In this document: piece after piece, positions 45,844 to 54,097 of the stretch
Layout of the letters: each line of letters opens with the position of its first letter
How positions within the stretch are numbered: position 1 is the first letter of the stretch
From: Hyphomicrobiales bacterium
GTDB lineage: Bacteria > Pseudomonadota > Alphaproteobacteria > Rhizobiales > Beijerinckiaceae
Reading direction: 5' to 3'
Length of the DNA stretch: 64,000 nt
Assembly (NCBI GenBank): GCA_019247795.1
Contig: JAFBAK010000245.1
Coordinates: 1-64,000 of the forward strand
Made by a program: the position numbers and the translations under genes
Notes under the pieces: model-generated
Databases searched by the model: none
Told to the model about the DNA's origin: nothing
Seen by the model: the letters and a program-made list of their open reading frames with translations, nothing else

Positions 45844-45928
45844 GCTGTCAACAAGGATAGTTCATCAGGCCGGACGCTTGCTCGAGCGGACGGTCGCTGC
45901 GGTTTGTGTTCTCCAGGGAGGGACATTC

Positions 45929-46441
45929 ATGGCCAAGATCAACAAGATGTGCGTCGGCGAATCGCTTGTCGGTGAGGGAAATGAGGTCGCCCACATCGAT
46001 CTCATCATCGGTCCCCGCGGCAGCGCGGTGGAGACGGCGTTTGCGACCGCTCTCACCAACAACAAGGACGGGTTCACGACCCTGCTTGCGGTCGTCGCGC
46101 CGAACCTGCTTTGCAAGCCGCCGACGGTCCTCTTCAACAAGGTCACGATCAAAGGGGCGAAGCAGGCGGTTCAGATGTTCGGACCGGCCCAGCACGCGGT
46201 CGCAAAGGCGGTTGCCGATAGCGTCGCCGAGGGCGTTATCCCGGAAGGCGAAGCGGATGATCTCTTCATCTGCGTCGGCGTCTTCATCCATTGGGAAGCC
46301 GCAGACGACAAAAAGATCCAAGATTACAACTATCGCGCTACGAAAGAGGCGCTGGCCCGCGCCGTGAATGGCGAGCCCAAGCCCTCGCAAGTCGTGGCGC
46401 AACGCAACTCCGCCAAGCATCCCTTCGCGGCCGCTTCCTGA
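45929..46441 (+). CDS. fae: Formaldehyde-activating enzyme
   Basis: Fae catalyses condensation of formaldehyde with tetrahydromethanopterin, the entry reaction of the pathway and main formaldehyde detoxification in methylotrophs. It begins [20 protein letters not shown], with the catalytic His in [53 protein letters not shown] and [23 protein letters not shown] are hallmark regions. The ATG at 45929 has AGGGAGGGACATTC upstream, a strong site suiting a highly expressed protein; the track's longer start is not supported. Length, 170 residues, is exact for the family. Confidence 0.97.
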   Translation: MAKINKMCVGESLVGEGNEVAHIDLIIGPRGSAVETAFATALTNNKDGFTTLLAVVAPNLLCKPPTVLFNKVTIKGAKQAVQMFGPAQHAVAKAVADSVAEGVIPEGEADDLFICVGVFIHWEAADDKKIQDYNYRATKEALARAVNGEPKPSQVVAQRNSAKHPFAAAS

Positions 46442-46527
46442 GCCTTCGCGAGACTCCGAGAGCACTTCGAATCCGTGCTCTTCGGCGCCCGCTCGATAAA
46501 GCGGCTTTTCTCGACACGGCGTAACGT

Positions 46528-46557
46528 GAGGCCTATCGGCTCAATCTGATAGGCCTC
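46528..46557. terminator. Perfect 10-bp hairpin between convergent fae and HisA-like genes
   Basis: GAGGCCTATC (46528-46537) and GATAGGCCTC (46548-46557) pair completely around a 10-base loop. A second, weaker 7-bp hairpin AGAGCAC/GTGCTCT lies at 46459-46481. The location between two convergent genes suggests a bidirectional terminator, although no T-run follows on either strand. Confidence 0.6.
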
Positions 46558-46594
46558 GCGGCCGCGCTTGCACGAGCCTCAACAGGGATCGCGA

Positions 46595-47293
46595 TTAGGC
46601 GAATTGAGCGATCTCGTGTCCAGCCAATCGTCCGTCATGCAGCGCCGTGGCGACGAGCGCGCCTTTCACGCCCATTTCCGCCAGCCGCGCCAGATCCTCG
46701 CGTCCGCGCACGCCGCCGGCCGCATAGATCCCGTGGCGACGCGCCAGGCCGCGAAGCTCACCCAAACGTTCGAAGTCGGGGCCGGCCGCGCCTCCGATAC
46801 GGGCCAAGGACATGGCGATCACGCGATCGGGCCAATAGGTCGGATCGAGAAGCTCGGTCGGACCTTGGAACGCGCCACCTCGAAAATCGAGGGAGAGGAC
46901 GAGACGCGGATTGTCCTTGAAGCCTCGCGCGACGGCGCCTGTCGCCTGCGATTCACTGCCGAGCACAAGCGTCCCGCGATCCTCGTCGAGCCACGCATGG
47001 ATCGCGTCGTCTGTCGCAACCCCGTTGTCGGTCCAGATGTCGAGATGCGCGAAGCGCTCGCGCAGTTTCTCCACGACGCGGGTATTGTCGCCGGTTCCTT
47101 CGATGGCATCGAGATCGGCAACATAGATCGTCTTGAAAGGGTAGAGCGTCATGAGGCCACGGACGACATCTTCAGGGTTTGCGCTGCCGCTCAAAGGCGT
47201 CTCGATCGGGCGGTATAGTTCCCGACGTCCCATCACGGCGCGCACGACAAGGCGGCATCGAAGATCGATGACGGGGATGATCTCGAGACCCAT
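46595..47293 (-). CDS. HisA-like TIM-barrel protein of the H4MPT cluster
   Basis: This 232-residue protein is related to HisA, the phosphoribosyl isomerase of histidine synthesis. EIIPVIDLRCRLVVRAVMGR carries the first catalytic Asp, but the HisA phosphate loop is altered. LSLDFRGGAF carries a second Asp, and IYAAGGVRGREDLARLAEMGVKGALVATALHDG is a phosphate-binding end. HisA-like proteins occur in other methylotroph H4MPT clusters. A ribose-phosphate isomerisation in methanopterin synthesis is an attractive inference. It converges on fae and is divergent from the orf19-like gene, 70 bases away. Confidence 0.8.
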   Translation of the reverse strand: MGLEIIPVIDLRCRLVVRAVMGRRELYRPIETPLSGSANPEDVVRGLMTLYPFKTIYVADLDAIEGTGDNTRVVEKLRERFAHLDIWTDNGVATDDAIHAWLDEDRGTLVLGSESQATGAVARGFKDNPRLVLSLDFRGGAFQGPTELLDPTYWPDRVIAMSLARIGGAAGPDFERLGELRGLARRHGIYAAGGVRGREDLARLAEMGVKGALVATALHDGRLAGHEIAQFA

Positions 47294-47363
47294 GCGGCGA
47301 ACCTTCGTGCTCGGAATCGGCTAAAGGCCCTGATACCAGGGTCACGCCGCGCGGAGAATGCAG

Positions 47364-48446
47364 ATGAGCACGATCATCGGCTGGGATATCGGGGGAGCGC
47401 ACCTCAAGGGGGTGCGCGTCGAGAAGGGCGTCATCACCCGCGCGGTGCAGTTGCCTTCCCCGCTCTGGCAAGGTGTCGATGCGCTTCTCACAGCCTTCTC
47501 GAAAGCCAATCGAGCCCTCGGTTCGGCACCGCGCCATGCCGCGACCATGACCGGCGAGCTTGCCGACGTTTTCACATCGCGGAGCGAAGGGGTGAGAACG
47601 CTGGCGAGCGTGGCCGCCGCAAACCTCGATGCGGGCGAGCTCGTGATCTACGCGGGGCCATCCGGCTTTATCCCAGCCGACCACGTGTCGGAGCACATCG
47701 ATGAGATCGCGTCCGCGAATTGGCACGCCACGGCGAGCCTTGTCGCACGAAGGATCGGCAATGCGCTCTTCGTCGATATGGGCTCGACCACCACCGACCT
47801 GATCGCGCTGACGCACGGAGAAATCGCCGCTCGCGGATATACGGATGCCGAGCGCCTCGAGACGGGCGAGCTCGTCTATACCGGCATGGTGCGGAGCTTT
47901 CTGATGTCGATCGCGGCGCGTGTGCCCTTTCGCGGAAACTCGGTATCGCTGATGAACGAATATTTCGCGAATATGGGGGATGTGTATCGCATCCTCGGCG
48001 AATTACCCGCCGGCGCCGATCAGCTGGCGACTGCCGATGGTCGGGAGAAATCGATCGAGGCTTCGCAAGCGCGTCTTGCGAGAATGCTTGGCCTCGATGC
48101 CCATGACGCGCCCACGGACGCCTGGATCGGCGTCGCCAGAGCCTTTCGCGAGGCACAGCTCAGGACGCTTCACGATGCGGCAATGCTCGTCCTCTCGCGT
48201 CACTTTCTCCCACAGGATGCGCCTGTCATCGGTGCAGGCATCGGGTTGAGGATCGCGAGCGCCCTCGCGGCAAGGCTTCAGCGTCCCTTTCTCCCGTTCT
48301 CGCGCCTTCTCGTCGCTTCGTCGGGGCGAGTACGAAGGCTCGCCTCTGATTGCGCTCCGGCCACGTCCGTTGCCCTGCTCCGCGACTCGAACCCCTTGGC
48401 ATCAGATCGAGCTCGAGCCCGCCGAAAACATTCCGCCGGATATTGA
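47364..48446 (+). CDS. H4MPT-linked C1 transfer protein, hydantoinase/oxoprolinase-like (orf19)
   Basis: The protein belongs to the uncharacterised H4MPT-linked group with an ASKHA (hydantoinase A/oxoprolinase) fold. STIIGWDIGGAHLKGVRVEKG is the first phosphate motif, FVDMGSTTTDLIAL the second, and PVIGAGIGLRIASALA the C-terminal glycine-rich one. The ATG at 47364 is chosen because GGAG lies seven bases upstream; the ATG two codons earlier is too close. It is alone on the plus strand between two minus-strand genes. Its reaction is not established; participation in H4MPT or methylofuran synthesis is inferred from cluster conservation. Confidence 0.82.
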   Translation: MSTIIGWDIGGAHLKGVRVEKGVITRAVQLPSPLWQGVDALLTAFSKANRALGSAPRHAATMTGELADVFTSRSEGVRTLASVAAANLDAGELVIYAGPSGFIPADHVSEHIDEIASANWHATASLVARRIGNALFVDMGSTTTDLIALTHGEIAARGYTDAERLETGELVYTGMVRSFLMSIAARVPFRGNSVSLMNEYFANMGDVYRILGELPAGADQLATADGREKSIEASQARLARMLGLDAHDAPTDAWIGVARAFREAQLRTLHDAAMLVLSRHFLPQDAPVIGAGIGLRIASALAARLQRPFLPFSRLLVASSGRVRRLASDCAPATSVALLRDSNPLASDRARARRKHSAGY

Positions 48447-48474
48447 TCGATCTCAAATCGGCGAGGCGGCGCGT

Positions 48475-49032
48475 TCATTTTCCCGAATATCTCGCTTTGA
48501 TCTCGTCCATGAGCCAGGACCAAGCTTGCGCTTCCTCCGGCCCTTCGGTCTTTTCGACCGCGATCGATAAATAGGCGATCTCCTGTTCGACCTTCTCGCG
48601 CGGCAACATATGAAGCCGACTTACCAGGATGCATGCTTCGATCACCGCGGCCTTGGCTCGATTGAAGCCGCCGAAGGGTGCATGCGTCTCCTCGTGGATG
48701 CTCCGGCAGGCGAAGCGCGGGCGCGTTGCGTCCTCGGTGACCTCCTCGACAGCAAGCTCCGCATGGGCCAGGGCGCCGGCAAGGCGCGGCACGGCAATGC
48801 GCGAAGCATCGACGAGCGGCCAATCTCGCCGGCCCGTCAGGCACCCGGCGAAAAGACGCACGTCGTCCGTGAAGTTTGCGACCGCGAAAGGGATTTCGAG
48901 GAGGTTATCGAGTGTCGTCGAAGGACGAAAGGGTGCGATTACCCAACGTTCGCCTGAGGCGATAAGCCCGAACGGCGCCACATGGGCTTTGCCGGCGCGA
49001 TTCACGGTGGTCACGATGGCCTCACGAATCAT
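48475..49032 (-). CDS. DUF447 family protein
   Basis: This is a DUF447-like protein, related to flavin-binding split barrels. MIREAIVTTVNRAGKAHVAPFGLIA and WVIAPFRPSTTLDNLLEIPFAVANFTDDVRLFAG resemble the FMN-binding strands of that group. Length is about 185 residues. The ATG at 49032 lies within the end of the upstream dihydropteroate-synthase-like gene; a GTG two codons earlier is possible. It is the last gene of the minus-strand run that starts with the mfnB-folB fusion. A reductive step in cofactor synthesis is a guess; the archaeal genes of this family are also uncharacterised. Confidence 0.75.
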   Translation of the reverse strand: MIREAIVTTVNRAGKAHVAPFGLIASGERWVIAPFRPSTTLDNLLEIPFAVANFTDDVRLFAGCLTGRRDWPLVDASRIAVPRLAGALAHAELAVEEVTEDATRPRFACRSIHEETHAPFGGFNRAKAAVIEACILVSRLHMLPREKVEQEIAYLSIAVEKTEGPEEAQAWSWLMDEIKARYSGK

Positions 49033-50455
49033 CGGCACGGCGAGGCCTTCCGTTTGTTTTGCCGGACTCTGCGCGAAGCGTAGGGCCCGCCTCCCGCGGG
49101 CGGCTCAAATCCTCGTCGGGACGATCCGCGCCGCAGCCCCAGTCGAGCGCGGAATCCTGCGCGTAGCGTTTGCCGAGCTTCGCCGCGATTTCGGCCTTCA
49201 TCAATTCGGTGCCGAGGTAAAAAGCATGCGGGCCGTCGGTCGTGACGCTGAGCTTGGGGAAGAGCGACATCGCGTCCTTCCCCACATGGTGGCCGTCACG
49301 GTTATAAACATGGATGCCGTCGGCCGCTGTCTCGATGCGGAAATTGTCGTCGCGAACGCTGCTCGCGAGAGCCTCGATGTCCTCGGGCGTGCTGGCGAAG
49401 GGCTTGAGATCATGCAGCTGGACGAGACCCGCCCCATAGCCTTTGGGCAACGCGCCCTCGGTTTTCGCGGCATGCATGAGCCGCGCTGCGGCCGAATGTT
49501 CCGCGACACTGCGGCGCGTGTGTGGACTCACCTGCACGACGAGAACGTTGCGGATCGCAAGCTCGGAACAAAACCCCATCAACATGGCCGTGATCCCGGA
49601 CGTGTCGGCCTCGGTCAGCTCGGTAAGATTGCCGGTGCCCATCATGATCTCGGCCCGCGGCAGGAGCCGGCGCAACTCTGCATAGCGCAGAAGGGAGGGA
49701 ACAAAGCCGAAATGAATGGGATCGAGGATCGGATCGAGAATGACGCTGAGCTTTTGTCGTTCGGCTTTTCGCGCCGCGCGCAGGAGGTCGTCGAGATCGC
49801 CGTGGCGCGAGGCGATCACGACGGGTGTCGCTCGCGTGCCGGCGACCACATCGAGCGTTTCCGCCGTCAGGCTCAGGACGAAATCCGCTCCGGCTTCCAC
49901 GCCCCGACGCAATTCCTCCGTGTTTGCCGAATCGACGCTCGTGAGAAATCCTTGCGCCTTGAGTGCCTGGATCGCCTCCTGCAAATGCGCGAAGGGCGTG
50001 TCGGGCAAACAGCCAAGATCGATCACATCGGCTCCCGCTGCGCGCATCTTGGTTGCCCGCGCCGAGATTTCGTCGACTTCGAGGAGCGGCGCGTCGACGA
50101 TCTCGGCAAAAATGCGAACGGATTTCTCGGAGAGGAGAGGTGCTCTTCGCTTTCGGCCCAGCCACTCGGGGATGTCGCGCACCTCGTCGGGGCCGCGCTC
50201 GAATGGTCGGCCGAATTCGTTTGCCAGCCGGTCGAGATCGGCGCGGCAGCGGCCAGGCACCACGACGCGGCTCACTCTGCTGACGAGATCGCGATCCAGC
50301 CGGCGTAGAATGATTGCCTCCGTCATCAAGGCTGCCACCTTCACGCCCACATCGGCGATCGCCCATTCGAACGGCGGCGGCGTCAGCTCCGCGAGCACCT
50401 TCTCGAGGCGCGAGCGCGCCAATCGTCCAGTCAGGAAGAGGACGTGCTCAGCCAT
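49022..50455 (-). CDS. Dihydropteroate synthase-like protein of the H4MPT cluster
   Basis: This 477-residue protein has an N-terminal domain (VLFLTGRLARSRLEKVL, about 110 residues) followed by a TIM barrel resembling dihydropteroate synthase. RIFAEIVDAPLLEVDEISARATKMRAAGADVIDLG and VSIDSANTEEL-like VDSANTEELRRGVEAGADFVLSL are the pterin-binding strands; DPILDPIHFGF follows. Archaeal relatives are proposed to couple the pterin to the arylamine in methanopterin synthesis. The ATG overlaps the dmrB-like stop by eight bases. Classical DHPS is about 280 residues, so the extra domains mark the H4MPT type. Confidence 0.82.
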   Translation of the reverse strand: MAEHVLFLTGRLARSRLEKVLAELTPPPFEWAIADVGVKVAALMTEAIILRRLDRDLVSRVSRVVVPGRCRADLDRLANEFGRPFERGPDEVRDIPEWLGRKRRAPLLSEKSVRIFAEIVDAPLLEVDEISARATKMRAAGADVIDLGCLPDTPFAHLQEAIQALKAQGFLTSVDSANTEELRRGVEAGADFVLSLTAETLDVVAGTRATPVVIASRHGDLDDLLRAARKAERQKLSVILDPILDPIHFGFVPSLLRYAELRRLLPRAEIMMGTGNLTELTEADTSGITAMLMGFCSELAIRNVLVVQVSPHTRRSVAEHSAAARLMHAAKTEGALPKGYGAGLVQLHDLKPFASTPEDIEALASSVRDDNFRIETAADGIHVYNRDGHHVGKDAMSLFPKLSVTTDGPHAFYLGTELMKAEIAAKLGKRYAQDSALDWGCGADRPDEDLSRPREAGPTLRAESGKTNGRPRRADDS

Positions 50456-51008
50456 TCTCGCCGAGCTCGCGGCGTCGTTGGCACACGGCCCTCTCCAGGG
50501 CCTCGAGCGACTCGACGACGGTTGTCGCCTCGAAGCTCTTCATTCGCTCGGTATTCTCGAGATCGATGCGACGCGGATAGACCTTGACAGTGCCGGCAGG
50601 CGCTCGCGTCTCGAGTTCGGGGGCGGTGTCGCAGGCGAAGACGATCGTCGGAACGCGGCATTTGCCGGCTTGCGCGAAGACATTGGTCGCGAGATTATCC
50701 GATATGCCATAGACGCATTTTGCCACGGTGTTCGATGTCGCGGGTGCGAGAACCAATGTGTGGTAGTCCCCGTGGTAGAAGCGGCCGACCGGCGCGGCGC
50801 TTGCCGTCGTGTCGCGGAAGATGCGCGCCGTTGCCGGGAAATCGAACTGTTGCTTATACATCCGCACGACCTCGGCCGCCGCCCGACTCACAAAAAGGTC
50901 GACCGCAGGCAGCAAGCGGATGAGCGACAAGGATTCCGTGAAGAAATGCCCTGATCCGGTAAGCGCCCATCCCCATTTCGGGGTCCCGTTTTCTCCGGCT
51001 CTTGCCAT
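50448..51008 (-). CDS. Flavoprotein, DmrB/archaeoflavoprotein-like
   Basis: This is an HFCD-fold flavoprotein, likely the dihydromethanopterin reductase that makes the active tetrahydro form. WGWALTGSGHFFTESLSLI is the phosphate-binding start, and VLAPATSNTVAKCVYGISDNLATNVFAQAGK is the FMN-binding region typical of DmrB and AfpA. About 186 residues is normal. I place the start at the ATG at 51008 (MARAGENGTPKWG); an in-frame ATG at 51047 would overlap the kinase. Presence of this type may replace the DHFR-like DmrA found in Methylobacterium, none of which is seen here. Confidence 0.83.
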   Translation of the reverse strand: MARAGENGTPKWGWALTGSGHFFTESLSLIRLLPAVDLFVSRAAAEVVRMYKQQFDFPATARIFRDTTASAAPVGRFYHGDYHTLVLAPATSNTVAKCVYGISDNLATNVFAQAGKCRVPTIVFACDTAPELETRAPAGTVKVYPRRIDLENTERMKSFEATTVVESLEALERAVCQRRRELGENG

Positions 51009-51036
51009 CCTGGCTGGTCCTGAAATCCCGGCGCGC

Positions 51037-51768
51037 TCAAACGGCATCATCGCCGGGCAAGGCCCGGCCGTCCACAGCTTGGATCGGCTCCGCCCCGCCA
51101 TCAACTTCGATGCGGGAGCCGATCGGCGCGCCCTCGCGCAAGGCCACGGCAAGACCTTGCGCGTCATGCGGTCCCAGCAAAAAGCCGCTGATGTTTTTCG
51201 CCGCCGCGAGAGATCTCGCAAACGCTTTGTCGACCACGCCTTCCCGCTCCAGATGCACTGCATTTACCGATCGATCCGCACTCAGGGCTTCGACCAGCAC
51301 CTGCTTGATCAAAAAAAGCCGGCGCGCGCGAAGCTCCTTTGCGAGCCATACGGCGAGGCTGTCGGAGGTCACGTCCCATGAAGGAGGGATCGCGACAGCT
51401 TCTCGCGATGAAGAAGAAGCGGCGCGCCGGCGCGCTTGCCGCACCATCTCGCTCGGTGCCCAGACCGGTATCCTGCCGGCCTCCAGCGCGCGCCTTATGC
51501 GGGCATTGCTGCCGGCGACCAGGAAGTTGCGGCTGAGCGCCGCGACCGCGATCGCATATTGTTCCATGGCAAGGAGCGCCATAGCGTCGGCCGCACGATC
51601 ATCAAAGCCCATCCGCGGCTGCGCCAGGCGCACCACATCCGCGAAGGGCCCCCCACCCACCACAAGGACGGTGTTGCCGGCTCCGGACTCGATCGCCGAG
51701 AGCCAGGTCGGCAACAAATCGGCGAAGGCGAGACTTCCGCCAAGCTTGACGACCGACAATTCGCGCAC
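51037..51768 (-). CDS. Amino acid kinase family protein, MfnE-like (orf20)
   Basis: This small amino-acid-kinase-fold protein resembles MfnE, which phosphorylates the aminomethylfuran phosphate in methanofuran synthesis. SVVKLGGSLAFADLLPTWL is the ATP-binding start, VLVVGGGPFADVVRLAQPRMG the glycine-rich substrate loop, and WDVTSDSLAVWLAKEL the conserved Ser/Asp region. GTG at 51768 is the likely start, one base after the stop of mfnB-folB; the track's longer version lies in that gene. Length, about 243 residues. It sits directly downstream of an MfnB domain, which supports the methylofuran assignment. Confidence 0.82.
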   Translation of the reverse strand: MRELSVVKLGGSLAFADLLPTWLSAIESGAGNTVLVVGGGPFADVVRLAQPRMGFDDRAADAMALLAMEQYAIAVAALSRNFLVAGSNARIRRALEAGRIPVWAPSEMVRQARRRAASSSSREAVAIPPSWDVTSDSLAVWLAKELRARRLFLIKQVLVEALSADRSVNAVHLEREGVVDKAFARSLAAAKNISGFLLGPHDAQGLAVALREGAPIGSRIEVDGGAEPIQAVDGRALPGDDAV

Positions 51769-51769
51769 G

Positions 51770-52948
51770 CTAGCCGCTGGATTCGCTCGAAGCCGCAGGC
51801 GCGGGATGACGCAAAATCGCCGCTTCAGCCGTTTTCTCGCGCGTGATCTCGACGCCGACCGCCGCCGGCCCGATATCGAGCTTCTCGACACGCACCACGA
51901 CCTTCGCGACGCGCGGCTGACCTAGCACTGCGCCGGCGACACGTTCCGCCAGCACCTCCGCCAATTCCACATGGCCTTCGGCGACGATGCGGCGAATTGC
52001 GTCGGTGATGACGTCATAGGACAATACGTCGCGCAAATCGGTCGGCGCATGGGTGCCGCGTTGAACAAACGCCTCCACATTGAAACGCACACGCTGCGTC
52101 GCCTGGTGCTCGGACCGGTAGGCGCCGATATGGACGGGCACGACGAAATCCCGAACGAAAATACGATCGGTGCGAGAGGCGCCGTCTGTCGGCTCGACCG
52201 CATAGCCGCGCCCAACGAGAAGCCGATAATCGACGCGGTCCTCTTCGCCGTCCTTTGGCCTTCGATCGCGCGCATCCGAGGGAATGAGATCGCGCAAAAG
52301 CGAAATCGCTCTCGGATCGAGCTTGGCTGTCCGTTCGCCCTTGGCGCAAAGCGCGCCGCGAAATCCGAGAATGTCCGGCTGCAAGGGTAGGAGCCGTGGC
52401 ACGTCGGGAGGCTCGAGCGACCCGGCAAGCCCGGCCATGAGCCCGTTTCTCCGGCACCGTTCGACGAGGGCCGACAGCCAGACAGGATCTCGCCGACTGA
52501 GAAGGCGGCCTCCACCCTTCCTGGCGGTGTCGATCATCGCTCCGTGGAACCCCGCAACGGCAAGTTGGTCCACAATAGAAACATCGACCGTTTCATCTGC
52601 GAAGACGACGCCGATCAATTTGAACTTGTTCCCCGGCCCGGAGAGAGCCTCGATGCAGGAGGCGCGCCTTTGGTCATCGAAGAGGCCGATTTTCACATAG
52701 TCGACCCCCGTCGAGGCGATATCGTCGACTGCCCGAATGAGGGTTTGCGGATCCATCGGCAGATCGCCCGTGACGGCGCTCGTCCGCCGGCGCCCCGCGA
52801 CATGTGCCACGGCGCGCCTCAGAGTCTGTGGCTCGAGCGCGCCGAGCGCACCCTTTGCCGGGTCCTTGAAGTCGATGATGTCGGTGCCCCCGGCGATCGC
52901 GGTATCCGCCTCCGCCTCGTTCGTCACGCTGGCCAGGAACAGGGTCAT
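51770..52948 (-). CDS. Fusion of MfnB-type synthase and dihydroneopterin aldolase
   Basis: Residues 1-235 form a (5-formylfuran-3-yl)methyl phosphate synthase (MfnB, DUF556): LASVTNEAEADTAIAGG, the Schiff-base-type Lys28 in IIDFKDPAKGALGAL, and a second Lys near 144 in TARKGGGRLL. Residues 262 to about 375 form a dihydroneopterin aldolase (FolB) domain: FVRDFVVPVHIGAYRSEHQ with the conserved Glu, and VVVRVEKLDIGP with the catalytic Lys. A 25-residue linker joins them. MfnB opens furan synthesis for methylofuran, while FolB makes the pterin precursor, so one polypeptide serves both cofactors. It heads the minus-strand operon. Domain calls are strong; both being active is inferred. Confidence 0.86.
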   Translation of the reverse strand: MTLFLASVTNEAEADTAIAGGTDIIDFKDPAKGALGALEPQTLRRAVAHVAGRRRTSAVTGDLPMDPQTLIRAVDDIASTGVDYVKIGLFDDQRRASCIEALSGPGNKFKLIGVVFADETVDVSIVDQLAVAGFHGAMIDTARKGGGRLLSRRDPVWLSALVERCRRNGLMAGLAGSLEPPDVPRLLPLQPDILGFRGALCAKGERTAKLDPRAISLLRDLIPSDARDRRPKDGEEDRVDYRLLVGRGYAVEPTDGASRTDRIFVRDFVVPVHIGAYRSEHQATQRVRFNVEAFVQRGTHAPTDLRDVLSYDVITDAIRRIVAEGHVELAEVLAERVAGAVLGQPRVAKVVVRVEKLDIGPAAVGVEITREKTAEAAILRHPAPAASSESSG

Positions 52949-53215
52949 CGCCGTGCTTCACCATCCATGATTCGGAAAGCGAAAAGCCGTTTTCCGATAG
53001 AGATCACGCTTTGCCAACAAGTCTAGCGCATGCTGGCCCTTCTGCTAAGTCTGGCTTCAGCCAAGCCGCGGGCGCATGCTCGATGTCAGAGCGCGACCGC
53101 AAGCTCCACGTCTTGCCCGTCTTTGCCATTCAACTCCAACTTCGAAGTCTATATAATGAGGTCGACACCCCGTCGCCTCTGTGATGGCCTCGGTGCATTT
53201 GGAATGGAGCTGTGG

Positions 53216-54049
53216 ATGCGTGCGGGACCGATCATTCTTTTGCGCCTCGCGGCCATTGCGCTTGCGCTCGGCCTTGGTTTTCCTTCGGCCTTCGCCGAAG
53301 GTGAGCCCGATCCCTGGCCCGACCTTGCCAAGGAAATTTTTCACGGGGCCCCTCTCAAGGATGGCTCGGCGTTTTTGGCTCTCGATGCGCCGATTCGCGC
53401 CGAGGATGCCGCGATCGTTCCGGTCACGATGACGGTCAACCTGCCGGCGAACGACGGGCGCAGGGTCAAGGCGCTGACATTTGTGATCGATCACAACCCC
53501 GCGCCTCTCGTCGGAGTGTTCAAGCCCGGCGTCGCCATCACCTTGACCAGTCTTTCGACGCGGGTGCGCGTCGACAGCTATACGAACCTGCACCTTGTCG
53601 CGGAGATGAGCGATGGCGGCTTCTACGTGATAGAACGGTTCATCAAGGCGTCGGGAGGCTGTTCGGCACCCATGCTCAAGGACGCGCAAGAAGCCAAGGC
53701 AACCATGGGCCAGATGAAATTCCGACAGTTCGCGGAACATCCGTCGGCAGGCGTGGCTGCGTCGGACGAGCACGATGTGCAGGTCATGCTGCGCCATCCC
53801 AACAACTCGGGCATGCAGATGGATCAGCTTTCGCGGCTCTATATCCCGCCGCTCTTCGTCGAAGATCTCAAGCTATGGCAGGGAGATGACCTGATTCTCG
53901 CGGTCGAGGGCGGTATCTCGATCTCGGAGGACCCGAATTTCCGGCTCACCTATCGGAGCGCGAGTACCGCCGATTTCCGCGTCGAGGTCACGGACAGCGA
54001 CAAGCATGTTTACAAAGGCACGTTCCCGAACAAGGGATCCCAAACCTGA
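53216..54049 (+). CDS. Quinoprotein dehydrogenase-associated SoxYZ-like carrier
   Basis: This exported protein joins a SoxY-like and a SoxZ-like domain, a family found next to PQQ-dependent alcohol dehydrogenases. A signal peptide (MRAGPIILLRLAAIALALGL, then FPSAFAEG) gives periplasmic location. SoxY-like features are VKALTFVIDHNPAPLVGVF and a single Cys in KASGGCSAPMLKDAQEA; the SoxZ-like C-terminus has VMLRHPNNSGM and WQGDDLILAVEGGISISEDPNF. I place the start at 53216 because GGAG lies about six bases upstream; ATG at 53204 is an alternative. It adjoins the pqq operon. Its exact role beside methanol oxidation is not known. Confidence 0.83.
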   Translation: MRAGPIILLRLAAIALALGLGFPSAFAEGEPDPWPDLAKEIFHGAPLKDGSAFLALDAPIRAEDAAIVPVTMTVNLPANDGRRVKALTFVIDHNPAPLVGVFKPGVAITLTSLSTRVRVDSYTNLHLVAEMSDGGFYVIERFIKASGGCSAPMLKDAQEAKATMGQMKFRQFAEHPSAGVAASDEHDVQVMLRHPNNSGMQMDQLSRLYIPPLFVEDLKLWQGDDLILAVEGGISISEDPNFRLTYRSASTADFRVEVTDSDKHVYKGTFPNKGSQT

Positions 54050-54097
54050 GGGTGGGAACCGGCAGGCCCGCTTTGGACAAAGACTGGAACCTGTTTT

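Noticed and set aside
48629-50308. 559-codon plus-strand frame opposite DUF447 and the dihydropteroate-synthase-like gene
   Set aside because: Long but arginine-rich, antisense to two family-matched genes, without recognisable domains.
49716-50954. 412-codon plus-strand frame opposite the cofactor operon
   Set aside because: Arginine/serine-rich shadow across a gene boundary; no ribosome site.
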